This document shows positions 50,946 to 60,811 of a stretch of DNA of 64,000 nucleotides, piece by piece. The stretch comes from Pseudobythopirellula maris (GTDB lineage Bacteria; Planctomycetota; Planctomycetia; Pirellulales; Lacipirellulaceae). The first letter of the stretch is position 1. Each line of letters opens with the position of its first letter. Both the position numbers and the translations under genes were made by a program. The DNA lies in assembly GCF_007859945.1 (NCBI RefSeq), contig NZ_SJPQ01000001.1, positions 558,001 to 622,000 of the forward strand, read 5' to 3'. The notes beneath the pieces are model-generated. The model worked only from the letters and a program-made list of their open reading frames with translations, was not told the DNA's origin and did no database searches.

Positions 50946-53900
50946 TCAGAGCGACAGCTCGACCGCCGCGCTGGTCGTGGCCGCCGCTTCAACATCAACG
51001 CCTACCGAGCCGACCCGCTGCGACTGGTGCTTGACGCTCCACAGCAGGTACTTGCCCGGTTTGACGGCGTCGAAGCTGAAGCGGCCCTCGGCGTCGGTCT
51101 GGGCCTCGGCGACAGGTTTCTGCTCCGGGTCGCGGAGTTCAACCGCCAGGCCTGGCTGCGGGCGGGCGCCCTCGGTCACCATGCCGGCGATCTTACCCAT
51201 CGACGCCGCTTCGGCGCTGAGCAGTTCAACGCTCTGCACGATGTTCCGCACGAGCCCTACACCGTTGGTCACCTCGGCGGTGAGCGACGCGCCGGGCGTC
51301 CCCTCGGGCATCGGCACGGCGGCGACCCACTGGCTCGGGTTGTGCGGATCGGCAACGGCCGGCACGATCGCGGCGCCCTTCGGCGGCGCCCCGCCCACCG
51401 GCACGCCAACATAGAGTCGCACCTGCCCGACGCCGGATAAGTCGTCCTGTGCGTCGACCGTCACGGCGAGCGGAGCGCCGCCGACCGCCGGTTTTGTTGG
51501 CAGCGACAGTGTCGCCAGCCCCGCGGGATCGGCGTCGATGACTACTTTGCGTGTGGAGCGGGCGATCTCGGCGCCCCGTTCGTCAAAGACCGCAGCGACC
51601 AACGTGTATCTTCCCGCCAACCCAGTCGTTTCAAACGCGTCGGCTTGCGGACCTATGACGGTGCGTAACGGCAAGGCGCCCTCGACGAGTTGGGCGCCCA
51701 TCTCAAGGCGCCTCGCGCGGGCCGTTGCGAAGCTTCTCTCACGCACGATGCCGCCCGCAGAGCCAGCCCGGAGCAACGCGACTTGCAGCGAGCAATCCGC
51801 ACCGACCGGCGACGCATCGACGGAGTAGTTCAGCACATCGCCAGCGGCGAGCATCTCGGGGACCGCAATGTCGACGATCGGCCTGAAGCGTGGGGTCAGC
51901 TCGGCCGAGCCGCCGAACGCGGGGGTGTCCCCTTCCCAAACCATCGACCGGCTTACGCCGTTGATGGAGAGCGCGCCGCGCAGCGTCGGATCACCCCCAA
52001 CCGGCGGAGAGAGCGAAGCTTGCAGCGTGGCCTGGCCCCGCTTTGCGGTCAGGATTGTCGCCAGTTCGCCGCCGGCGACCAACGGGACCTCGCCAGCCGG
52101 AACGGCGACGAACGCCGCCTCGACCCGCAAAGGATCGGGCGCGCCCGGCAAACGCTCGAGCCGCAACCGAGCCACCGGCACGCCCGACTCGTCGGGCGTG
52201 ACACGGGCGCCGAGCACGCGGATGTAACCGGTCGGCTCGGCGATCGTGGGACGCGCCGATTGTTTGTAAACCGTGTGATTGGTGGCGGTGTCGACGATAG
52301 CGACCCGGATGCTGCTGAGCGCTACCGGATCGTTGGCCGCCACAGCGGCTGGACCCGTGGCCGGAGCCGCGGCCGCCGGCGCGGCCAATTTCAGTGGCGC
52401 CTCGCCCTTGGCCTTTAGCGACAGCGACGCCGTGTAGAGAGCTCCCGCTTGCACCCTGGCCTCCAGCCCGAGCGGCCCGTCGGTGCGGTTCTTGACGAAC
52501 AAGCGGAGCGGTTCGCTAGCGGCGGTCGGCGGTAGCACGAGCCCTTTGCTCAGCGCACGCCGCACGCCGGCGTACTCGACGGACACTTCGACCGGGCTCA
52601 CGGCGGCGATGGCCGGGATCGGCAAGGGGAGGTGACGCACATGGTCGCCCTCAGCCAGCCGCAGCAACACGCCGTAAGTCGCCGCCAATTGCGCGTAAGT
52701 CGCGTCGTCGCGGACGCGGAACTTAAGCTCAACCTCCGCGCCGCTCTCATGGGGCGTCAACTTCTTTTCGACCCGCAGCAAGTTGGTTGGCTGCAACACG
52801 TCCACCGCGAGATCAGCGCCCTTCTCGCACTGCACCTGGAAAGTGAGTGACTCGGTCGTCTGATGCTCCGACAGGCTCGTTAGCTCCAGAGGTTTTGAAC
52901 CCGTCGGTTTGTCATCGACAACCCGGGGCAACGTCGCTACGACCGAGTCGTCGAGCGATTGAGCCGCCTCGGCCAACCTGATCGATCCGATCAAGTCGCG
53001 CGATTCGGCCAGCAGGCGTCCCGCGTTGAGCTTGCGGGCCGCAGCGCGTTCATCGAGCTCGGCGAGCAAGGTGGGCGAAGCGAGGCGGGCGTCAAGCAGG
53101 TTGCTGAAGCACTCGGCGGGCAACACTCGGCAGGCGCGCTCGGCGAGCGTGGGGTCCGGTTTGGCAGAGATTCGGGCGAACGCGTCCTGAACCTGCGCCC
53201 GGAGCGCGGCTAGCAAGGCCTGCAGAGATTCGGGGGTGGGATTTGCAGCGGCTTGCTCGATCGGGGCATCGAGGTCGGTTGTCTGGAACCCGGCGAGCCG
53301 CAGTACCGCCGCGGTGAAACGCGCTTCGGCCACGCTATCGTTCGGTCCGCTTACGGTAGTGGCGTCTCCCCCCGTGGGCGCCGCGAATTTGAAGCTGTCG
53401 CGTGCCGCAGTGACTAAGATCGTCTTGCTGTTCTGCTCGGCAAAGTCTTGCAGCGGCTCGGCCTGGGCCGCCGCGGCGGCGCACGCCGCCAGGCAGAGCC
53501 TCTCCCGCTGCGCCGCGCCTAGCAGCGGCGTCGCGAGCAGCGCCTCAGCCGAGGGCAGCTGATCGGTTAGACCCTGGCGAAGGCTCTCGGCGAGCGCGTC
53601 GGTCGAACGGTTGCTGGCGCCCTTGAGCAGCGATCGCAGCAGCGACTCGAGGTGCAGGCCGAGGCCCCGGATCGCTTCGACGTTTCCGTCGAGCTCAGCG
53701 AGTGTCGCATCCCGGGGGAGTGCGTCGATCGCGTCGGCGAGTCCTTCCGTCAACGCGGCCGCCTCGGCCCAGTCGTTTCGCAACGAAGCGTGCAGACGCA
53801 CCTGAGGCGCGATTAAGGGCAGCACGCGCATCGCGCGGTCACGCAGCGACAACGCCGCACGCAGCCGGCTCTGACAGTTCTCGACGCCGTGGTAGATGTG

Positions 53901-55550
53901 CGTGGCGGTCTCGCAGAGCTGTTGCGATTGATCGCGCGAAGCGAACCCCGGCGAGAGGAGCATCGCCAAGGCGGTCCGCCTTTGGCGATCGGCTCGGGCG
54001 AGGCTGCCGGCGACCCAGGCCATCGTTTTCGCGTCGGCCCAAACCTTCTCACGGAGCAGCGTGGCGTGAACAACTTCACGCAGCAGTGTGGCGGGCAGAT
54101 CGTGGTCGGTGCTCAGCAGTTCCGCGAGGCGAGCGATCGTATCGGTCTCGACGAATCGCGGCTCGGGGGCGCCGCGGCTGAGCTCCGCGTGCGTCATGGC
54201 CAGTTGGGCCGTGAAGTCGCCATCCGATTGCATCAGCGCCGCCACCGCTGCCGAGGCGTTGGCCTCGGGCGCCGCCTTGTCGGCCGCCGTGCGGAGGGCG
54301 ACCAGCGCCTCAGAAACCGCCGGTGCGGGAGGCGCGGGGGCTTCGAGCGCCGCCCGCCAAGCGGCGGTCAGCTCCGCCGGCGCCGGCCCCACGGCTAGCT
54401 CCCAGCGAGCTAGCGAGACCGTGGCGTCGGGCTCGAGCAACCGCTGGGCGTCTTCCTGCTCTTGGATCAGCGAGCGGGCGTTGCTGGCCATCAACTTGTT
54501 CATCGCCGACGAATCGGCGCCGCTGCGCCAGCGACGCTCCGCGTCGAGCACGTCCGCCTCGTACCGCTTGAGCAAACGCGGCATCGTGTGATTGGCGCCA
54601 GCAGCTAGCCAGGCGTCGCGGCGATCCCATGCCTCACGCAGCCAGACGGGGTATTCCTCGGCGGCGGGAACGGGCGCGGCGCCGTGCGGAGCCCGCCGGC
54701 AGGCGGTGACTACAAAGTCGACGTCGTCGAGCGCCACCGCGCGCGGCGTTTGCGCCGCGGGGCCGTAACGCCGGGTCCAAGTCTTCACGCGGTCGCAAAC
54801 GTAGGCGGCCAACTCGCGGGCCGAGACCCGACTGTCGGTCAGGGCCGACGGGTTGTAGCCGTCGGCGGCGCCGGCGAGTCCCGCTTCAAAAAAGTAGCCA
54901 AACGTCGAGCGACCGGCGCCGGCAAGATTCGAAACCGACTCGCCCGGTGAGCAACCGACGAGCGTGACCAAGTCCGGCCGCGACTCGCGTTGCAGCATGG
55001 CGTGGATCTCCTCGCCCACGCCGCAAGGCAGCAAGGCGTGCTGGCCGTTCACCACGCCGAACGAGAGATCGAGCACCAGCAAGGTGGGGGGCCCGCTGTC
55101 GCGGAGTTGTTGCAGCAGCTCGGCGAGCGGCAGCCCTCCCTCGGCCTTGAGTGGCATGAATTCCTTGGTCATCAGCACCACGGCGCCCTTGGCGTCGCGC
55201 GTGGCGTAACCGGAGACATAGACCACCCGAGCCGCCGAGTTCTCGACCGCCTCGGTCGCGAGCGCGCTGCGGAGCAGCTCGGCCGACAGGCTGCGATCGA
55301 GGTGGAACGTGTCGTGGGCGAAGTAGTCGCCGCTGGCGAGCGCGTCGCGGTCGCCAGCGGCGGCCAAGTTATCGTCCACCAGCGGCGTTCGCAAATGGCT
55401 AGTCCAGCCCGCCACGAGCGACACGTCGGGCGCCGGTCCGAGCAGCAAGCCGACCGCCACCAGGCCGCCCAGAAGGCAGGCGGCCACGGCGGCCCAGGTC
55501 AGGGCGCGGGTCCGTTTTGATCGGCGGTGCAGCGGGGCTTCGGGGCCCAT
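50946..55550 (-). CDS. Giant membrane-anchored pseudo-caspase protein, 1534 residues
   Basis: An N-in, single-pass protein: basic HRRSKRTR, then one membrane helix (about residues 18-40). An extracytoplasmic caspase-like alpha/beta domain (about 60-285) follows. The His motif (usually SGHG) reads VVYVSGYATRD near 112, and the Cys motif (usually DACxSG) reads LLVLDLSFGVV near 160, so both catalytic residues are gone. About residues 290-850 are Ala/Leu-rich helices. Residues 880-1440 contain several beta (Ig-like) domains, and about 1450-1534 form a carboxypeptidase-regulatory-like beta domain (GKIAGMVTEG, TDAEGRFSFDAVKPGKYLL). AGGGAG lies 5 nt before ATG. It is unrecognised as a family. Its place in the type VI locus, beside a TssM without periplasmic part, suggests an envelope role. 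Confidence 0.72.
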   Translation of the reverse strand: MGPEAPLHRRSKRTRALTWAAVAACLLGGLVAVGLLLGPAPDVSLVAGWTSHLRTPLVDDNLAAAGDRDALASGDYFAHDTFHLDRSLSAELLRSALATEAVENSAARVVYVSGYATRDAKGAVVLMTKEFMPLKAEGGLPLAELLQQLRDSGPPTLLVLDLSFGVVNGQHALLPCGVGEEIHAMLQRESRPDLVTLVGCSPGESVSNLAGAGRSTFGYFFEAGLAGAADGYNPSALTDSRVSARELAAYVCDRVKTWTRRYGPAAQTPRAVALDDVDFVVTACRRAPHGAAPVPAAEEYPVWLREAWDRRDAWLAAGANHTMPRLLKRYEADVLDAERRWRSGADSSAMNKLMASNARSLIQEQEDAQRLLEPDATVSLARWELAVGPAPAELTAAWRAALEAPAPPAPAVSEALVALRTAADKAAPEANASAAVAALMQSDGDFTAQLAMTHAELSRGAPEPRFVETDTIARLAELLSTDHDLPATLLREVVHATLLREKVWADAKTMAWVAGSLARADRQRRTALAMLLSPGFASRDQSQQLCETATHIYHGVENCQSRLRAALSLRDRAMRVLPLIAPQVRLHASLRNDWAEAAALTEGLADAIDALPRDATLAELDGNVEAIRGLGLHLESLLRSLLKGASNRSTDALAESLRQGLTDQLPSAEALLATPLLGAAQRERLCLAACAAAAAQAEPLQDFAEQNSKTILVTAARDSFKFAAPTGGDATTVSGPNDSVAEARFTAAVLRLAGFQTTDLDAPIEQAAANPTPESLQALLAALRAQVQDAFARISAKPDPTLAERACRVLPAECFSNLLDARLASPTLLAELDERAAARKLNAGRLLAESRDLIGSIRLAEAAQSLDDSVVATLPRVVDDKPTGSKPLELTSLSEHQTTESLTFQVQCEKGADLAVDVLQPTNLLRVEKKLTPHESGAEVELKFRVRDDATYAQLAATYGVLLRLAEGDHVRHLPLPIPAIAAVSPVEVSVEYAGVRRALSKGLVLPPTAASEPLRLFVKNRTDGPLGLEARVQAGALYTASLSLKAKGEAPLKLAAPAAAAPATGPAAVAANDPVALSSIRVAIVDTATNHTVYKQSARPTIAEPTGYIRVLGARVTPDESGVPVARLRLERLPGAPDPLRVEAAFVAVPAGEVPLVAGGELATILTAKRGQATLQASLSPPVGGDPTLRGALSINGVSRSMVWEGDTPAFGGSAELTPRFRPIVDIAVPEMLAAGDVLNYSVDASPVGADCSLQVALLRAGSAGGIVRERSFATARARRLEMGAQLVEGALPLRTVIGPQADAFETTGLAGRYTLVAAVFDERGAEIARSTRKVVIDADPAGLATLSLPTKPAVGGAPLAVTVDAQDDLSGVGQVRLYVGVPVGGAPPKGAAIVPAVADPHNPSQWVAAVPMPEGTPGASLTAEVTNGVGLVRNIVQSVELLSAEAASMGKIAGMVTEGARPQPGLAVELRDPEQKPVAEAQTDAEGRFSFDAVKPGKYLLWSVKHQSQRVGSVGVDVEAAATTSAAVELSL

Positions 55551-55626
55551 CGTAGCTCCCTATGGCGGGCGGTTGGTTGCTGGCGGGTTGGTCGAATTTG
55601 GGTCTAAGAGGCGACGATCGATTGGC

Positions 55627-58600
55627 TCAGGAACCGACCGCGCCAAGCCAATCGACGGCCGGGGTGGGTCGGTTGTCGACAGGCGAGGCGGGCGCCACCT
55701 CGGGGAACTTGGCCGACTGACCACGCTCTTCCGCCTCGCGTTTCATGCGTTCGATCGAAACCAGTTCGAGCCCCGCGATCGCCTCGTCGAGACGCTCGGG
55801 GTCGACCGGCCAAAACAAGCCGACCGAGCGGCCCGCTTCGGTAAAGCACTTGTGGCGTTGCCCCGCGGTCTCCAAGCCGTGCAGCCGAACCTTGTAGGGC
55901 GCCTTGGCGCCAAGCTCGACAACCAGGCAGTTTTGTTGCGTGGGGGGGCCATCGGCGTTCGGCAGCCGGCGCCGCTCGACCGCGATGCGGAGCGCCTCGA
56001 CCGGTTCGCCGTCGACCACCCACGACTTGCCGACCAGGTCGACGAGCCGCTCGTAATCGGCCCCGCGTCTCACCACCCGCGAGGGAGCGGGAGGCTTGGG
56101 CCACGACCACCACACAGCGAGCTGATCGGGTCCTGATTCCTCAGACTGATGACGGCGACGAGCAACCTCCCAACAAGGCGCCGGGTAGCCATAGTACGGT
56201 CGCCAACCCACCTGCGGAGCGCTGCCCGTCAGACCGGGCGATTCGATCCATAGGTCGGCCGGACGCGTTTGTCCGAGCAGCGCGTCGGGCGACGCCGGGC
56301 CCAGCGGCGTGTGCTCCAGGCAGAGCATCGTTGAGGTCGAACCGTCCGGCAAGCGGCGATGGTTGAGCAGCGTGGCGCGCCAATCGCCAGCCCGACGGGC
56401 CGGCTTTTCGGGAAAACGCTCGGCGGCGAATGGCGCCGGGGCGAGAGTCGTGGCGCCGAGCGAGTCTTGCATTGCGAGCAGCAACAGGTCGCCCCCCGCC
56501 AGACGGGCCCGCTGAGCAGGCGCCGAACCCGCGCCGATCGGCAGTCGGTAGACGCCCGGCGCGAGCGGCTTGGTTTGCCACAAGTGATTCGTATCGGTCC
56601 CGGCGAGCAACGCTTCGGCCGCGTTGGCCGAACTGGCGGGGTCCTCCGGCTCGATAGCCACGCTGCGCGGCGCGGCGAGCGCCCGGCGGAGCGTGGCCTC
56701 AAGCTCGTGCCGCTTGTCGGCCTCCCACCAACGCCCGGCGGGGTTCATCGTATTCAGGAAGGCGAACTGCTCGCGGGCGTCGGACAGCTCGCCCTCAGAA
56801 ACCTGGAAACCGACCACCTGAACCGCGACGCCGGAGCCGGCGAGTTCCTTGGCGAGCACCTGCGCGATCGGCCGGCCGGCGGGGTTGGCGAGAGCGTCGC
56901 TGGCGAAGCGGTTGTCGAAGCCATCGGTGATCGCGATCACGGCCCGATACCCCGACAGATCACGCAAGTCGTTGCTGGCGGCGAGGATGGCGCGGGTGAG
57001 CGGCGATTCGTTCCACGGCTCGACGCGAGGGTAAGCGAGCCGATCGGCGAGGCCTTGCGCGAGACGCGTGTCTTGAGGGTCCCAGCTCGTGGGAGGCAGC
57101 ACGCACTCGATCGTCGATTCGGCCTGTTCGACCGTCTTCTGCTGGCCAACCGCTTGCCCGAAGACCCAAACGCTTACCCGCACACCGGCCGGTGTGTCGG
57201 CCAGCAGCGAGGTGAGCGCCTCGACCGCCTGCGTGTACTTCGAGTCGCCGGGAGCGCCGACCGGGCCCATGCTGCCCGAGGCGTCGAGGACGAACGCCAC
57301 CCCGCCGGTCCGCTGGCCGCCTTCGAGGGTCTCGGGCGCGCGAATCGCCAGGCCCGCGTGCAGCGGCGCCGGCGGCGTGTCGGCCTCGAACTCGGGCCGA
57401 TGGTGAATGACAATCGGCGAATCGAGCTCGGCGCGGTGGCCGCGCAACCAAACCGACACCCCCATCCGCCGCGCTTCGAAGTCGCCCACCACGGTCTCTT
57501 CGTCATCGCTCTCCGCATCCGAATCGACGGAGAGCACGACGGTAAACGGCGCGTCGGCGTCGTCGCCCTCGATCGTGGGCAAGAAACGCTCGCCCGCCGT
57601 GGGGACCTCGACCCGCAGCCCTTCGCCCGTCGTCACACTGACCGTGGGAGATCCGATACCGCCCGCGCCAACCACGCGATAGCTCAGCGGCGGCGTGGCG
57701 CCCGAGACCACATCGACCCGTGAGGGGCCGACAAGGCTGAGGCTCATCGGCGTCGCGATCAAACGACGCAGCCTCGCCACCTCGGCGCGACCCGGCAGGG
57801 CCTGATCGGCGCGTTGCAGGTAGGCCTCGGCGGCGGTGCGATAGTAAGGGTCGGCGCCCGGCAGGGCGCCGTTCCAACGGTCGGCCATCACCCGCTCGGT
57901 CCGCCAGAGGTTGAACTCGCATACCCGTTGCCGGCGGAAGCGTCGCAGCGAGGGCGCCTGGGCGCCTTCGAGCGCTCCGGTTTCGAGTCGCCGCTCGACC
58001 GCCGCGTGTTCGGCCCAGTGGCCAGCCGGCTCTTGCGGCTCGTCGGCGGCGATCGGCGTGCTGAGCTCTTGCTCGTCGCTCGACAGCAGACCCCTCAGAG
58101 CGCGAGCCAGATCGGCGGCTAGCGGCGCCAAGGCGCGTGGGTCGTGGGCGCCCTCATGCGGCGCAAGCGACGCCTGGGCCGACTGGCTGGCGTTGTGGTC
58201 GCCGAGTGCTCGGTCGAACAAACGCGCGCCGATCGAGGCCAACGCCAACCGGCCGCGGCGCTCGGTCTCGCCGCAACGGCACGCTTGGATCCTCTCCGCC
58301 GCCAGTGCGACCGGGCTCGCGTCGTCGTCCGGGGTCGGGGCCCCGGTGTGGCTCACTACGAGCAGCTTGAGCCGGTCGCCTACCTCTAGGTCGGGCACAC
58401 GCAACGCGGCGGGGCGGTTGTTCCAAAACGGGGCGCCCGAGCGATTGGCCAACCCGCTCCGCCAGCGGTCCAGCGCCCGGCGTGTCGCTTTCATGCGTTT
58501 GCCGAGCGCCGCGGTCGCGGCGGTGAGGGCTTCGACGTCCTCATCCTCGGCCGCACCCGACGAATCGACCGCCAGTAGCACGTCGCCTAGCTCGTTCGCC

Positions 58601-60522
58601 GCGTCCCAAGCCGCTTCGAGTGTCGCGACGGCGGCGGCGATCTCTTTCTGAGAATTGTCGTCCGAGGCAACCACGGCTGCGGCGGACTCCGAATAAAACG
58701 GCAGCAGGTCGAACGCTTTGTCGCGTGCGCCGATCGCGGCGTGGACGGTGCCCGCGCGCTGGTCGATCTGAACGAACCTTTGCTCAGCGTCGCGGAGCGA
58801 GGCGGTCGCGCGCGGCAAGTAGCTCAGCCCGCCGAAGAGCTCGTCTTCGCCCGCGCGGCGGATCGCGTCGGCTTCGCGGTAAGACCGCTGGATCCAAGGC
58901 AGCATGGCCGGCGTCTCAACCGAGTCGGCGTCGCAGCGGGAAGTCAGGATATCTTCTGAGAGCCGGCGTACGTGGATCACGAGCCGGAGCGCGTCTGCCC
59001 AGGCCAGGTCCGACAGGTCGCTCGGCAGGCCGTCGCTAAGGAGCGTCAGCAGGTGCGCCTCGCAGGGACGCGGCGCGGTCGGCTCGCCCATGGCGGCGAC
59101 CACCGCCGCCGCCCGACGCAATGCCCCCTGGGGGTCTTCGGTCGTGCGGTTGAGCAACCGATCGTAGACAAGCCAGCAAAGTTCACGCGTCTCGCTGGGC
59201 GTGTGGGCCTGGACCGCGTCTTCCCACGCCTTGTGCATGTGTTCGGCCGGCGTGGCCCAGAGTGTCGAGACGAGCGCGTCGGCCGCGGGCCCAAGCGGGC
59301 CGCCCTCCTCCGGTCGCGACAGTTGCACCGGGTCGCTCGCCTCGGAGGGCGACTCCACGCCGTGCAACAGCTGGCGGGCCCAGTCGTCGAGATCGGCGTC
59401 GACCTGCGCGGCAAGTTCGGGCGTCCCGGCGATCAGCAGTTCTTCCCAGCGGATCACGCCCCGGCGGTAGCGGCGCCACGCCACCGGGTCGGTGGTCTCG
59501 GGCGCCATCAACGCGGCGGCCAGCTGCTGCGTTTCCAGCCAGCGGAGGCCAATCGCTTCGAGCGGCGGCTCGTCGCATGACTGGGGGGGGGATTCGAAAT
59601 GAGGGTCAGCCACCGCCAGCTCCATCGCCGCCGCACGGCTTGCGCCCGTGGCGCCCAGCGGCAAGACGAGCGGCGTTTGCGTTCGTCCGCGGGTCGTGCT
59701 GACACGGACCGCAACCGCCCGCCGGGCGTAGTCGGCCAATTCGGCGGCGCTCAGGCGTCCGTCGTCGTTCGTGTCGTCCGCCGCCCCGCCAAGGCCACGC
59801 GTAAAAGCCTCGAGGAACACGTTGCCGCAGGTCGCCGGGTCGCTCCACGACCGCTCGCCCACGTCGCTGGACGAGAGAACCACCAGATTAGGAATCGCGG
59901 CGATCCGGGCGTCGAGCCCACGCAAGCCTTCCGCAAAGCGGTTCTCGAGCGAACCGTAACGCCAGTCGCCGGTCCAGGCGGCGGCGTCCAGCACGACGAG
60001 TTTCTCCTGCTCGGCCGGCAATTCGGCTAGTTCGTCTAGCAGATCGCTCACCAGCAGCCGGTTCTTAGCGCCGTCGAGCGGCGTGCAGTCCGTCGGCAGC
60101 AGATAAGGTCCTTGGTCATCCGCCCCGCCATGCATCGAGACGATCAGCACCGCCGTCGGGCCAGTGAGCTTGCTCACCGCCTGCCGCCACTCGAAACGAC
60201 TGTCGGCAACGAGCGGCGCGGGGGCGGCATGGATCAGCGGCTCGGAGACCAGCCGCAGCAGCGGCGCGTCTTCGCCAAGGCGGCTGGCGCCCAGCAGCCC
60301 ACGCCAGCCAGCGGCGTTGTGGGGCGTGGAGAGGTTCGTGGCGTAGTGGGCCCCCACGGTCACCAACTCGATCGGCTGCGGCGGGCGCAGCAGCGCGGAG
60401 GCGACCAACAGCGTGGCCACCAAAGCGCCGAGCGCAGTGAGGCCTAGAGCGGCCATGGCCATTCTTTTACGCTGCGCGCGGCGGAGGGGGTTGGCGGTAC
60501 GAGAGGGAGGATCGGAGGGCAT
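55627..60522 (-). CDS. Giant membrane-anchored pseudo-caspase protein with VWA and EF-hand, about 1631 residues
   Basis: Built like its neighbour: basic RRAQRKR, one membrane helix (about 23-45), then a caspase-like domain (about 60-290). The His motif is kept (LIVSMHGGADDQGPYLLPTD near 127) but the Cys motif reads VVLDAAAWTGD near 177, so the nucleophile is missing. A perfect EF-hand loop DTNDDGRLSAAE is near 250. A long helical region runs to about 1000, beta strands to about 1070, then a von Willebrand A domain (about 1070-1270) with intact MIDAS DASGSMG and a later TDGFDN. The C-terminal 360 residues are mixed. The start ATG at 60522 is chosen over a 97-residue upstream extension that lacks coding character. 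Same strand as and 76 bp upstream of the 1534-residue gene, so probably one operon; no named family is recognised for the whole. Confidence 0.72.
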   Translation of the reverse strand: MPSDPPSRTANPLRRAQRKRMAMAALGLTALGALVATLLVASALLRPPQPIELVTVGAHYATNLSTPHNAAGWRGLLGASRLGEDAPLLRLVSEPLIHAAPAPLVADSRFEWRQAVSKLTGPTAVLIVSMHGGADDQGPYLLPTDCTPLDGAKNRLLVSDLLDELAELPAEQEKLVVLDAAAWTGDWRYGSLENRFAEGLRGLDARIAAIPNLVVLSSSDVGERSWSDPATCGNVFLEAFTRGLGGAADDTNDDGRLSAAELADYARRAVAVRVSTTRGRTQTPLVLPLGATGASRAAAMELAVADPHFESPPQSCDEPPLEAIGLRWLETQQLAAALMAPETTDPVAWRRYRRGVIRWEELLIAGTPELAAQVDADLDDWARQLLHGVESPSEASDPVQLSRPEEGGPLGPAADALVSTLWATPAEHMHKAWEDAVQAHTPSETRELCWLVYDRLLNRTTEDPQGALRRAAAVVAAMGEPTAPRPCEAHLLTLLSDGLPSDLSDLAWADALRLVIHVRRLSEDILTSRCDADSVETPAMLPWIQRSYREADAIRRAGEDELFGGLSYLPRATASLRDAEQRFVQIDQRAGTVHAAIGARDKAFDLLPFYSESAAAVVASDDNSQKEIAAAVATLEAAWDAANELGDVLLAVDSSGAAEDEDVEALTAATAALGKRMKATRRALDRWRSGLANRSGAPFWNNRPAALRVPDLEVGDRLKLLVVSHTGAPTPDDDASPVALAAERIQACRCGETERRGRLALASIGARLFDRALGDHNASQSAQASLAPHEGAHDPRALAPLAADLARALRGLLSSDEQELSTPIAADEPQEPAGHWAEHAAVERRLETGALEGAQAPSLRRFRRQRVCEFNLWRTERVMADRWNGALPGADPYYRTAAEAYLQRADQALPGRAEVARLRRLIATPMSLSLVGPSRVDVVSGATPPLSYRVVGAGGIGSPTVSVTTGEGLRVEVPTAGERFLPTIEGDDADAPFTVVLSVDSDAESDDEETVVGDFEARRMGVSVWLRGHRAELDSPIVIHHRPEFEADTPPAPLHAGLAIRAPETLEGGQRTGGVAFVLDASGSMGPVGAPGDSKYTQAVEALTSLLADTPAGVRVSVWVFGQAVGQQKTVEQAESTIECVLPPTSWDPQDTRLAQGLADRLAYPRVEPWNESPLTRAILAASNDLRDLSGYRAVIAITDGFDNRFASDALANPAGRPIAQVLAKELAGSGVAVQVVGFQVSEGELSDAREQFAFLNTMNPAGRWWEADKRHELEATLRRALAAPRSVAIEPEDPASSANAAEALLAGTDTNHLWQTKPLAPGVYRLPIGAGSAPAQRARLAGGDLLLLAMQDSLGATTLAPAPFAAERFPEKPARRAGDWRATLLNHRRLPDGSTSTMLCLEHTPLGPASPDALLGQTRPADLWIESPGLTGSAPQVGWRPYYGYPAPCWEVARRRHQSEESGPDQLAVWWSWPKPPAPSRVVRRGADYERLVDLVGKSWVVDGEPVEALRIAVERRRLPNADGPPTQQNCLVVELGAKAPYKVRLHGLETAGQRHKCFTEAGRSVGLFWPVDPERLDEAIAGLELVSIERMKREAEERGQSAKFPEVAPASPVDNRPTPAVDWLGAVGS

Positions 60523-60811
60523 CGCGGCGCCAGGCGAGGTCGCTTTGGGGGAGTGGGGCGAACCTTGGCGCAATGCGCCGTAGAAACCTACCACCCTCTC
60601 GGGCGCGATGTGGTGAAAAAGCAACAAGCTTCGCCCCTCAGGTCGGCCCGTCGCAACCCGATCGACCGGCGCGACCCGCGCCACCCGTAGCCGCGACGCA
60701 CGCGGAGCGGTTTTCCTCGCCGGCAGACTCCTTTTGCCGTTTCTCCTACTCGCAGCAAGCCGAAGAACTGAATCCGTACGGCGCCGCGCCACCCTCTCCC
60801 GCAACGAACGC
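60523..60811. promoter_or_regulatory. Divergent promoter region between the giant operon and vgrG
   Basis: A 289-bp gap between the start of the 1631-residue gene (minus) and vgrG (plus). It should carry both promoters. It contains an A-rich stretch (GTGAAAAAGCAACAAG near 60610) on an otherwise GC-rich background. No clear sigma-54 or sigma-70 box, operator or repeat was identified. Confidence 0.4.

Noticed and set aside
50946-60522. Active caspase (metacaspase/orthocaspase) effectors
   Set aside because: The Cys motif is lost in both proteins and the His motif in one, so proteolytic activity is not supported. Both are also membrane-anchored.
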